64,000 nucleotides of DNA from Strongylocentrotus droebachiensis (Eukaryota > Echinodermata > Echinoidea > Camarodonta > Strongylocentrotidae): NCBI GenBank assembly GCA_035222895.1, contig JAVYIG010000314.1, positions 248,001-312,000 of the forward strand, read 5' to 3'. Of this stretch, positions 11,013 through 20,913 are shown one piece after another. The position numbers and the translations under genes were made by a program. Under the pieces are notes generated by a model. That model was given only the letters and a program-made list of their open reading frames with translations. It made no database searches and was not told where the DNA came from. How positions within the stretch are numbered: the first letter of the stretch is position 1; the number at the start of each line of letters is the position of its first letter.

Positions 11013-13012
11013 ATCATCCTTTTCATAATCTTTGGCATTAATGGTTATCACTATGGTCAAATTACTGACAAAATACAAAACTAAGTTGTGTTTCAGTTTT
11101 ATTCTCATGGAAGATCATTACATTCAAATATTCTGAAAATTTAAAATTTTATTCAATATTAGCAATAAAGCTGACTAATTAAGAGCACTATACATGCATT
11201 ACGCAAAGTAGAAAATAAAAGGGATAAGGCTTCCTCTTACCATGATCAATACATGAAGGGTGCATTTTTAACAATTTTCTTTTTTTAAGAATCGTCTACC
11301 AATACTACAATGTACTTTTACAAAATTGTGTATGCAATGAAGGGAAATTCATGATATACATTTACCTACAAAACTATGGGGGGGGGGGGGGGGAGGGGCT
11401 ATTCCCCATTAAAAAGGCCCTTTTCTTTTTTAATGATAAAAATAAGTTAATATTGATGCATAAAAGGAATATTCATGTATAAATGTCCAGATACAAAATT
11501 ATAGGTAAGGCCTCTAAAGCCCCCTTTTCTATAACAGACGTAAAATAATGTCTACTCAGTAATAGTATGCAAATAACCAAATGATGTGTTGATTACTTTG
11601 ATTAAAAAAAGGGGGGGGGGGTGTATCTCTCTATTAGTATATTGGTCTGACCTCTAATGTATTAATACCATTGTGATAAAAGGATCAACAAAACATACAT
11701 TTATGACAATCAATTTACATAAACATAATAAATAAAAGATGGCACTTGAATAATTGAGAAAAGATATTTAACAAGGAAAGCATGAACAACAAATTACTAC
11801 CTTTACCTCTAGCAAAATGTATGAGTAACCAGCAAAACGTATGCAACTATGCATGTCCATAAAGTCCTTTTCCCATCAGTAACCATGTAATACCTTATAC
11901 AGTGTATTCATTACTGCACGAAGGAACAAACCTTAATAATAATACTTGAAAGTATACCTGTAGGTGTATTATTGATTTATCTCATCGTGATCAGAATATT
12001 GCAATAAAACAATACATTTGGGGATTGGGGTGAGAATTGAACTGCTTTGACCTGCCAGTTCCTATTGGGCTGGTAAAATAGGTGACTTGGCAGATCACAG
12101 ATGACCAAGAAGTGAGATTATTACTGCAAGGAGTTCAACTAAAGAAATATCGCTGGGTAATATTCAGAAAGTTTAAGGACATCTTTTCATAAGATTAAAA
12201 AACTGGTTACATAGTCTGTCCTGCAACTTGAATTAATTCATGTGAAAAGGAAAATTCACAATTTGAACAAAGCTCACAATCACTAATGATTTACCCTCCC
12301 CCCTTTCATTTTGGAGAATTTAAATAGAGAAACATGGGATTTGAAAAGGAAATGTAAACAAACCTGGCACACAAAGCAATAATACCCTATAAACCATCAA
12401 ACCTCAATACAATTGCACTGAATAAATAGCTTTCTAATATGAGAGAATACTTGACTTCGAACGTTCAATCACTTTTCACCCATGTGTAACTCTTTCTCTT
12501 CAACCTGAACAATGAAAATGGCAGGGAATGGCAGTTTTTTTATCATTCTATCACTCAAAGTAAAATGACAATTTGTCCTCTTTCAGACATGGATAAATCC
12601 TAGGTATATTGTCATTTGTTGTCCAATACATTTCCAAATTCTAAGTACATGTAATATGGCATTATGAAAATAAATTTACATAAAATTTCACTTTACATGA
12701 TATTTGGCCTTTTCAAAGCTCCAGTAGCTCCGATGTACATGTACTATGTAGTTGGTAATAGACAGTAAAACCAGACATTTTTTGTTATACCGTATAAGCA
12801 ATAGCTGTTTCCATGACAACAGACTTGATCAATCGCAAAACCTTGGTGTCGTGTCTGTTGTGATTCCCTTATATCACAGCAGGAAACTTTCTAAATACAT
12901 TCCCGAAATTTATCCTGGGGTTTACTTGGGTAATGTCCAGAGCTTTCAAAACAGGTTACATATCATTATCAGCATCATTATTCATAACATTTTTGTCTTG
13001 GGCAAAATTGAC
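11013..13012. other. Non-coding stretch
   Basis: AT-rich sequence with two poly-G runs (near 11380-11393 and 11611-11620). I see no gene, RNA or convincing element here. Confidence 0.5.
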
Positions 13013-13018
13013 CACAAA

Positions 13019-13347
13019 CAGGGATGCCAACCTTTCAGAGCACAAATCAGTAACCATAAGGCTCAAAATCAGTAATTTGGGGAATAAATCAGTAATTTCC
13101 TATGCGGCGCCATGAATCTTAAAAGAATGGCAAGCGGACGCATGCGCGCATGATTATCTGAAATTTGTTGTGATTTTACTCCCACAAAGTTGCTAAATAT
13201 TGATTTTCAGTTCATCACAACACATAAGTTTTCAATGAAAAATTGGCTTCTATTAAGAGAATACTTGATAATTTTCCATCTTTCTCATGCAGCGAGTGCT
13301 GGATGGCCACCATACTGTACAGCACTTGCTACGATAGATCCCTATGC

Positions 13348-13389
<42 letters not shown>

Positions 13390-13476
13390 GTAATTTTTAG
13401 ACAACATTCCGTACTGCCGTAATGGTCGTTAATTTCCGTACCAATTACGGGAAATCCGTACTAGTTGGCATCTCTG
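13019..13476. mobile_element. CAGGGATGCCAAC-ended element, solo copy
   Basis: The left end is CAGGGATGCCAAC and the right end, reversed, is CAGAGATGCCAAC. The element is flanked by a perfect 6-bp direct repeat CACAAA (13013-13018 and 13477-13482). It holds a long poly-A run near 13350-13388 and no open frame of note. A nearly identical copy at 57130-58854 has its own 6-bp duplication, so the family moved recently. A 6-bp target duplication with CAGGG termini does not fit hAT (8 bp); the superfamily is left open. Confidence 0.88.
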
Positions 13477-13840
13477 CACAAACAGTTCATGAACCCCTTG
13501 AGCGTCTTTATGGATCACTTTGTTTGGAAGTGGGATTGGCATCTCACACTGATGAGTGTATGATTAGTCAAATAACTTTATTGAAATAAACAACACCACT
13601 GTTCTTCAGCATACATGTATATATATATACATTGTGTACCAGAGATATGGGACTACTTACAACAAATGACGGCAAACGACTGTAAGGCTAAGTAGCACCA
13701 TCGTTCATAAGTATGCTTAGTTCATATTTTCTGACAGAAAAATTTAATTATAAGATGATGAGATAATTAAAGAAGGCATGTCTGCTTTATATCAGGAATA
13801 GATAGATAGACTTGAAATGGTACTCTAAAAATGTATATAC

Positions 13841-13846
13841 TTTATT
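13841..13846 (-). terminator. Candidate ccdc43 polyadenylation signal
   Basis: AATAAA on the minus strand, about 840 bases past the ccdc43 stop codon. A second AATAAA lies at 13577-13582. Which one is used cannot be told from sequence. Confidence 0.35.
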
Positions 13847-14683
13847 AAGTGAAAGTAAATTACATTAATTGTCGTCTTGTCGAAACAAATCAAAATGACG
13901 TCAGGTCATTTGGTCAATCTCTGCGCAATGCTGGCTGTGTAATGTGTACGGTACATGTATAGTTCAGAGAGAGATCTGCACTTCAAAAACATTTTTTTTT
14001 TTTTAATGTGACAATTAACATACATTTTCTCTATAAAAGAAAACCTAGTTAATGGAATACAGCCCTAAGCATTCACTTTATATAGGTTCATAAAATGGAA
14101 GCACTAATCATCAGCATAGAATGAGATGTTTTTCAATGTGCAACTGCAACAAATACATGCCTAAACACAATTGCAAATGTAGGGAGGGGAACTTTATACG
14201 ATCATAGCAGATGTATTGTAACACAAGTCAAGAAATTTTGTAGTGTGTACTGTGTACAGAATATCTGTCATCAGTTGTTTACTTAAATCATCATATTCCA
14301 ACAATTCATTTGAGGTTGAGGAGTATATTATGTCTAATGAAAAAGAAGAGAATAAATAGTTATTACATGTAGTAGTAAATATGCACATGTTTACATCAAA
14401 TAAACATTTTATGATCTAGGACATTTCATATGTGACAACTGCCCTGAAGCAGTCTCAATATAAAATGCACAATCATTAACATAAAATGTCATTTTAATTA
14501 ACAATTTACTGTCAAAACATGGACAAAACATATCCAAATATGGGTATTGGTTAATGTCTTATTATAAAGGCTTGTATCCTTTTATACTGGGCATGTGGGC
14601 AACTGCATCAGATATATGGTCAAAAAATAAATACTATGAAAAATGCATTAACAAAATATCTGATTGTCAGAAGTAAGGGGACG

Positions 14684-17600
14684 CTACCTGCGTCTTTCTT
14701 GCTTCTGTGTTCGCTTCTTCTCTTTGTCTTTCCTATCTAGTGTCTTCTGCTTCTGTTGTTCTCTCTGCTGCTTATCTTGCTCCTTTTTCTTTGCGCTCTC
14801 CTCCTTGGATTTCTCTCGCTTCTCCCTCTCCTGTTTATCGACATCCACCTTGTTTGTGTTGCTATATAATACTGATTCGGGAACATGGGGTTAAGGCAAG
14901 TTAACCCTTACAATGCCAAAGGTTCATTTTGACTTGTGCAAATCTCTAGAGACTTGGTTGGATTAATTCCCTTTTACAAGTAATATTGAACTCCTCTACC
15001 TCTCTAATGAAGTTTATCTGACCTACTCTATTTACCCTCGTCAGAATAAATTAAAACTGTCCAAAGGAATCTTGTTTCCCATCAAACAGTTCTCCTGAAC
15101 GAAAGGCTCTATCAGTTGTCAATTAAAACCTTTAAATAATGTAATCTAAGAGAGACAAGAAGTTGATATTGAAATGCTCATAAACAGTCAATTTCCTGAA
15201 TCACTAAATAAAATAAATTCATGCATATTTGGCAGCTTGAACAGTGGAAACGGGTCTTGTCTATATTCTGCTAATTCAGTTAAACCCGTCTAAAATCATG
15301 TTTAACCAATAGCTGTACAGACAGTACAGTGCACCTTTTAGTGATGTCTTTGCATTATTTTTGTATCCAGAATGTAAGAAACTACACACTATAATAATAA
15401 TAATAGCTAGTTCTTATATAGCGCTTTTCAAGACCGAAGGCCCTCTCAAAGCGCTTTACAGATATATATATTATTACCCCTGTCATCGGATTCAGGCTTA
15501 CCCGCACACAATGCATGCACATTCTCCACTCCCTGGGGAGCATTCCAGCCAGGCGTCATTTTTACAAGCGCACACTTGCTAATCTAAGCACATTAGCTTT
15601 CGCATCCTACCGGGTACCCATTTAACACCTGGGTGGAGAGTGGCAAATGTAGATCAATGTCTTGCCAAAGGACATTAGTGCCGCGGTGGGACTTGAACCG
15701 CGGACCTATACAGTATACATGAACAGAAAAAGCAAAAATCACAGAAAATTCTGAATCCATTTCCATTGCACTACCTTGTGCTGCTCTCAAATGAGACAAA
15801 TTTATTTGAAACATATTATTAAAGCAGGGTTCCACACTTTTTCAGAAGGAAGTCCGGAATGCACTTTTTACTGTATGTATGTACAAGCCCTATATTATAC
15901 ATTTTTAAGTTTCGGGTCCCCCGTGTGCCTGCTAGTGTCGAGCCTGGTTAAAAGTCTCTAAATTGGCAATGCGGTGAAAAGGATAAGATCAATTTATTTG
16001 TGTAGTTTGTACACATTCTTTTTTTTTTCAGGAACTACCAAGGAGTGGAAAATAACATTAATTATATACCTCACTTAAGTAATCCAGCCATCTGATTGGT
16101 CGAAATTGCATTCATAAACTTCAACTGTTCCTGTAAAATTCTCGGTAACCATGCTTAAAACATTTCAATATTTTTAATAACCATGGTTATTAAAAATAGT
16201 TGGTCAGCCTCCATGGTTACCCTATAGGTTTACATGTTAAAAAATGGTTTGAGCGATGGAGGATACCGTTTGTGTGCGAAGGATTGGTCGGTAATTTCAA
16301 TACAATTGAATCTCGATCGATCTTACCGACAATTTTATCTTGCATTGTTGACATGAAGACGAAAATAAACTTCCAAAAACAAAAAAAACAACATCTGCCG
16401 ATAGATCTTGATCTAAGTTCGTGCCAATATGCATTGCAAAAGTAAAAGAAGAGTCCGTATATGGAGCTTTTGCGAAGCATTCATCACACGCGAAGCCGGT
16501 TTCAATCCATCTAATGTATATATTGTACAAAACTGCCAAGCATGTTAACAATGCGCGATGGCCGAGAGGTCTGAGGCGCTGACTTTAGATACATCACCTT
16601 TTGTACGCAAGAGTTCGAATCTCATCTTCGACAAAAAAAAAAAGTATTTTTTATTTTTTATTTTTTAGTCTATTTTTTTTCGGCATATAAAAGTATTAAT
16701 GACTGCTTTAATATTCGAGAAATAGTTGTTTTTATACGCTCTCGAAAGGTTACAATTGGGCTATTCCCCTCGGCACGCCTCGGGTAATAGCACAATTCTA
16801 ACCTTCCCTTGAGCGTATAAAAACAACTATTTCTCTCAAAGCAGTCATTAATACTATACTGTTGCTAATTTGAGGAGGGGAAGCTGATAAATTTATAAAA
16901 GAATAAAACTCTGAACTGCTCAAAAGGAATAGTAAGACCTTTTTGCATCTGATTTTGAAATAAAAGCCTTAACCCAGGATTGGGTTTAAATTTCAGTGGA
17001 ATTTGGGCCTTTATCTTGATTTGAAATAATAATAATAATAATATTGAATATTCAGGAGCGCTAAAAACAATAAGTACCATAGCGCTTACAAATACAAATA
17101 TATGAAAAGAGGACAAAAATGTGCAGTACAGAAGGTATATCACATAGATCATTGCAGAAAAAGGTGAGTTTTGAGGGATCTTTTAAGGTGGCTAGACAGG
17201 AAATTTCCCTTATGGAACGAGGGATGCTGTTCCAAGCCCTTGATGCAGCTACTGCAGAACGTTTTACAGCTTTTTAAATAACTTTTATTTTGAAAGGATA
17301 CAGAATTCATCCAAGCCTCCTCCCGCTACTGCTCCTCCGCCACCTTTACCTCCATCATAGACTGGTTCATAATAATCTTCATCTGTGCATCGTTGCAGTC
17401 AAGGAATTTTTTCTCAAACGACGACATGCAAAGTCAAATAAATGAAAGAAATGTCTATATTATCACTACTAAACCCTTTTGCCTAGTTAGCATTCTTCAC
17501 CAGATGAAACAACGACAGTGTAAAACAAAGTCATCTAGAATGTCCACACAAAAATAAATACAAAATAAAAATACAAAATGAAAAATGCATTTCCTTTATT

Positions 17601-20526
17601 AAAAGTGAAATGATTTTCTTTTTTTAAACATCTAAAAGGACTTGTTGAAGATAATGAACCCATTTCCAAACATTACATTTTTGTTTCTGCTTTTTTTAAT
17701 TTTCTCTTTTTAAAAAAGTATGCTTCATAAAGATGCCAGGGCTATTTATTTCCTAGAAAGAATGAGTTTAAAAGATTTTGAAAATGTAAATGGTCACTTG
17801 TGATAGGTGTCTATGCTAATAAAATTGGCTTCACTTTCCAACATACAATGAATGTTTACTTTGCAAGAATACAAATACACAGCTACATGTACTTGAAGTA
17901 AAAAACCTGTCATTCATTCATCAAGATAAAATCAATTACTTTGCAAATAGACCTTATATCTGTAAATCCCAATAATGCTAAAATGTTAAAAGAAACTGTT
18001 CACACCAGCATTGCTATCACACACAAAAAAAATGTGTTTCATAAAGGATATTCCTCTCCATCTGAAACTTCAGCAAATCGAGCCAAGAGGGCAGCCTTCT
18101 GTTTACTGTCTGTTGGCGTTCTGGTTACCTTGGGAACCTGGGTGGCAGCATGACGCTCCATGATGGCCGCCATCTTGTCTTCCCCGTTCTCTGTTGAGGG
18201 GGCATCTGAGGATAAAACATAAGAATCATTTCAGCATTTCTATACAAGTACTTTCTGCAGTGTGAAACAGAATGGAATACTATTTACAACAAATGGTGAT
18301 GATAATGAACACTGAACTTGTTTGATAAGATGATAGCATTTGATGAGTGATAAAGATGATGGGATAACATTTTATGGTCATATTTATATTAAACAGAAGG
18401 AAGACTAACGTAAAAGTGGAAAATACAAACAAACATGATATCTACTGTAGCCTATTTCAAAATGTATTCATCTCAAACAAGCAGGATTAAAAACTAAGTT
18501 GTTAAAAAAAATGTGTAATTATATGATTACCTCCATTGACTTGCTTTTCTTCAGAGGCAGAGCAGCTCATCTGTTTCCATTTCTGCAAGATTTCCTCGCT
18601 AGTTTCTTCAACGGCATCCTCCTAATCACACCCCAAAACAAAAATCAAGAGAAATAGAAATAAGCAAATTCATAAACAGATGAAAGTAGCTTCAAAATTC
18701 TAATAAGATTTGATCAGACATGATAACTTAATATAACAGTCACACTGTCGCTGCACAGCTGACTGAGCTAACCTATTTGCCAGTTTTATTTTTGATTATT
18801 TACCATGCATAAATTACCTTCCACGATCTCATTTTTTGATACACATTTAAAACTTTCTTTTCGTTTGTCCTATTTCATTCATTATTTTACTCACCACTTT
18901 TTTTGGATTTATAAGTTTTCTCCAATTCAACTTTTTTCAAAAGGTTGGATTTGCGGCATTTGCCTTTCTAACCAGCTGGTTCGAGAATAAGAATCATCCG
19001 CATAAACGAGGATATCCTCGTAAATGTGGACAAATCGCGTCCTAATAAAAAAGGATTGTCCGCATTTTCGCGGACAGACAGCTCGTCAGCGATTCGAAAA
19101 ATGGATTCTGCGATGATGCTCCATGTCTCACTTACGCAGTACAGAGAGTGACTTTCACGTTATGAACGATAAAACCTCGGGAAGACGGACAACTCGTGGG
19201 AGTATTTTATTACCTGGAATCCGTTTAACGCATTACCAGCGCCTGCAGAGCGCCATTGAAAAAAGACGGCTGCGAAAATCGGACGATCCTTTTTGTTAGG
19301 ATGCGATTTGTCCGTGTTTACAAAGATATCCTTGTTTTTGCTAGCCTTAAGGGCTCCCTTGAAATGTTTTTTATGATATTATTCAAGGGAGCCTTAACTG
19401 GCTCCCATACCCCTGCACGGAGAGGCATGTAAACAAAACCCAAAAGTGGTCCAAAATCACACTTTCGCGCACTCGACCAATATTGGACAGTGGCTTTGAT
19501 AAATTTTGTCGTAGTTTTGGTCTTAATTACTGCCTTAATTTCAAAATCGGATCTGAAAATAACAAAATAAGAGCAATTTTCTTACCAGACCGATACAGCT
19601 CAGCTCCCTTTTCACGTGTACCGTGTGAATTCACGATGTCTACACAATGGTGATGACCTCTGACTGGCACTTCGTAAATGTGCTGCTTCCGTATAATGCG
19701 CTGAATTACACTCATGCAGCGCATTATACGGAAGCAGCACAATTTACCCACAATTACGGAAGTGCCAGTCAGAGGTCATCACCATTGTGTAGACATCGTG
19801 AATTCACACGGTACACGTGAAAAGGGAGCTGAGCTGTATCGGTCTGGTAAGAAAATTGCTCTTATTTTGTTATTTTCAGATCCGATTTTGAAATTAAGGC
19901 AGTAATTAAGACCAAAACTACGACAAAATTTATCAAAGCCACTGTCCAATATTGGTCGAGTGCGCGAAAGTGTGATTTTGGACCACTTTTGGGTTTTGTT
20001 TACATGCCTCTCCGTGCAGGGGTATGGGAGCCAGTTAAGGCTCCCTTGAATAATATCATAAAAAACATTTCAAGGGAGCCCTTAAGGCTAGTTTTTGCGT
20101 AAGGAAAACAAAATTTGTGAATCATGAATGATGATTGCATCTGTGTCCTTGGCACCACGCCACGTCAGTAGCTAAATAAATAACCTCAGAACGCATGACT
20201 GCATGATCCTATATCCATGATATCTGTCGTGAGTTAGTTGAAAATTTCAGTGATCATTATCATTTTCACACTCACTTGCGCTTGCTCACAAGTCACAGTC
20301 ACAACATTGATTCAACATTACAACATCATTTGCTATGGATGGGACTTCATACCAATATTCCGCCGAGAATCCCATTCAAGGCTTCTGACTTTTCTTCTTC
20401 ATTCGAATCATTTTCTTCGACAATGCTGCTTATGTAGCTTCCAAAAACATCCTGATCAATGTTGAGCTGTTCAAGTTTCAAGGAGAGCCAATCTCCAAAA
20501 TTTTGACAAGCAGCAGCTTCTGCCAT
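14684..20526 (-). CDS. ccdc43: Coiled-coil domain-containing protein 43 (CCDC43)
   Basis: Coding exons in transcript order are 20526-20353, 18621-18531, 18205-18052, 17384-17302 and 14871-14684. Together they make 690 nt, 229 residues plus TAG, against 224 in human. The N-terminus (FGDWLSLKLEQLNIDQDVFG) matches the conserved FGSWLDGRLEALGVD region of vertebrate CCDC43. The middle has KQKAALLARFAEVSDGEE. The tail is a highly charged Lys/Glu/Gln coiled coil with KKKEQDKQQRE and KEKKRTQKQERRR. An in-frame stop lies upstream of the ATG at 20526. Introns 1 and 2 are ordinary GT-AG. Introns 3 and 4 look like U12-type introns and are listed separately. The molecular role of CCDC43 is not well established, so none is assigned. 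It is divergent from rpl19, about 360 bp away, and intron 1 holds a large nested DNA element. Identification is strong; every splice phase closes. Confidence 0.93.
15395..15715 (-). mobile_element. tRNA-derived SINE, near full length
   Basis: Read on the minus strand, it starts with a B-box-like segment (CGCGGTTCAAGTCCCACCG). It goes on through 'cactaatgtcctttggcaag' and 'aaatgggtacccggtagg' and ends in 'gcgctatataagaactag' plus an ATT repeat. Related copies are at 42488-42708 and 48713-48990. This architecture matches tRNA-derived SINEs I know from sea urchins. Confidence 0.75.
16554..16632 (+). pseudogene. tRNA-Leu-like retropseudogene
   Basis: GATGGCCGAGAGGTCTGAGG matches a Leu-type A box and D arm, and GAGTTCGAATCTC a B box and T arm. 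A long variable region lies between them, as in class II tRNAs. The anticodon stem (CTGAC against ACATC) does not pair and the acceptor stem pairs poorly. An A-rich tail follows directly. It is best read as a decayed tRNA or the head of a tRNA-derived SINE, not a working tRNA gene. Confidence 0.55.
16687..16857. mobile_element. Foldback element
   Basis: The left arm (AGTATTAATGACTGCTTT... GTTGTTTTTATACGCTC) is repeated inverted at the right (GAGCGTATAAAAACAAC... AAGCAGTCATTAATACT). A short GC-rich centre containing CCCCTCGGCACGCC separates them. There is no coding content. Confidence 0.75.
17385..18051 (-). other. ccdc43 intron 3, U12-type AT-AC
   Basis: The exon before it ends GAGAGGA and the intron begins ATATCCTTT, a textbook AT-AC minor-intron 5' site. 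At the 3' end TTCCTTGAC is a perfect U12 branch-site consensus, with the branch adenine about 14 nt before the terminal AC at 17385-17386. Joining these sites gives ...SDGE-E-DEDYYEP in frame. An AC one step earlier would create a stop. No GT donor in the area keeps the frame. Confidence 0.85.
18991..20103. mobile_element. CGCATAAACGAGGATATC-type element, copy 1, with nested insertion
   Basis: Terminal inverted repeats of about 80 bp: the left has CGCATAAACGAGGATATCCT then GGACAAATCGCGTCCTAA; the right, reversed, has CGCAAAAACAAGGATATC then GGACAAATCGCATCCTAA. The right end is split by the 751-bp foldback at 19341-20091. The internal segment (GCGATGATGCTCCATG, ACTTTCACGTTAT) recurs inverted in the copy at 21495-21777. 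It lies in ccdc43 intron 1. Confidence 0.8.
19341..20091. mobile_element. 751-bp near-perfect palindromic foldback element
   Basis: The left end CTAGCCTTAAGGGCTCCC is matched exactly inverted at the right end. The two arms of about 355 bp mirror each other almost base for base and meet at a short centre (near 19700-19730). Small differences occur only close to the centre. It is flanked by TTTTTG on both sides (19335-19340, 20092-20097), a likely 6-bp target duplication. Each arm has a short open frame (VPVRGHHHCVDIVNSHGT) that faintly recalls a THAP zinc finger lacking its second cysteine; this is speculative. Transcription of ccdc43 intron 1 would give a long hairpin. Confidence 0.9.
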
Positions 20527-20913
20527 ATCATCTGAGTCTGAGTCAAGTTTTCAGCAGATGGTGTAAAGTTTCGCTGGCTGCAATGCGCCTATGCTTAGCC
20601 TCAATACGCATATTTGGAGACCATCGTATCAATATTGGTAGCAGCGAATTTTAACAAAGTGCCTCATCACTTAAAGTTTTCACAAAATAAATACGCAAAA
20701 TGTTAGAAATTGTGCTTTTAACCTTTTTTGAGGAATATACCACAAACAGTATATTTTTTCGTAATACTAACAACTAATAAGGTATAAAAATCCATTAATT
20801 TTGTTATTATTTTTGAGTCTTTAAGACAAAAAAATATAGCTCCGCGGATTAACCTGCCATTTCAAGTTGTGATACACCTCTCTCTTTTCCTCGTGTGATC
20901 TACGTAGACCAAA
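20527..20913. promoter_or_regulatory. Bidirectional ccdc43/rpl19 promoter with TOP/TCT start
   Basis: The two ATGs point away from each other with 387 bp between them. On the rpl19 side a pyrimidine tract (20877-20892, CCTCTCTCTTTTCCTC) fits the TCT initiator and 5'-terminal oligopyrimidine (TOP) motif of ribosomal protein genes. The best start is the C at 20884, giving a 30-nt leader. TOP motifs place translation under mTOR/LARP1 control in animals (family knowledge). No TATA box is evident. Confidence 0.75.

Larger units (their letters stand above)
14872..17301 (-). other. ccdc43 intron 4, U12-type GT-AG
   Basis: The 5' splice site reads GTATCCTTT, the minor-spliceosome consensus. At the 3' end a branch-site-like TTGCCTTAAC (one mismatch from TTCCTTAAC) sits about 20 nt before the AG at 14872-14873. 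The exon join restores LDEF-LLYSNTN, which matches the conserved LLFRNTN of vertebrate CCDC43. That supports these splice sites over nearer AGs. The intron contains a SINE, a tRNA-like fossil and a foldback element. Confidence 0.8.

Noticed and set aside
16554-16632. A working tRNA-Leu gene
   Set aside because: The anticodon and acceptor stems do not pair and an A-rich tail follows, so it was called a retropseudogene.
17302-17432. A 33-residue minus-strand frame starting MSSFEKKFLDCND
   Set aside because: It overlaps the U12 branch site and the ccdc43 83-bp exon in another frame. The exon reading fits a conserved protein and closes all phases.
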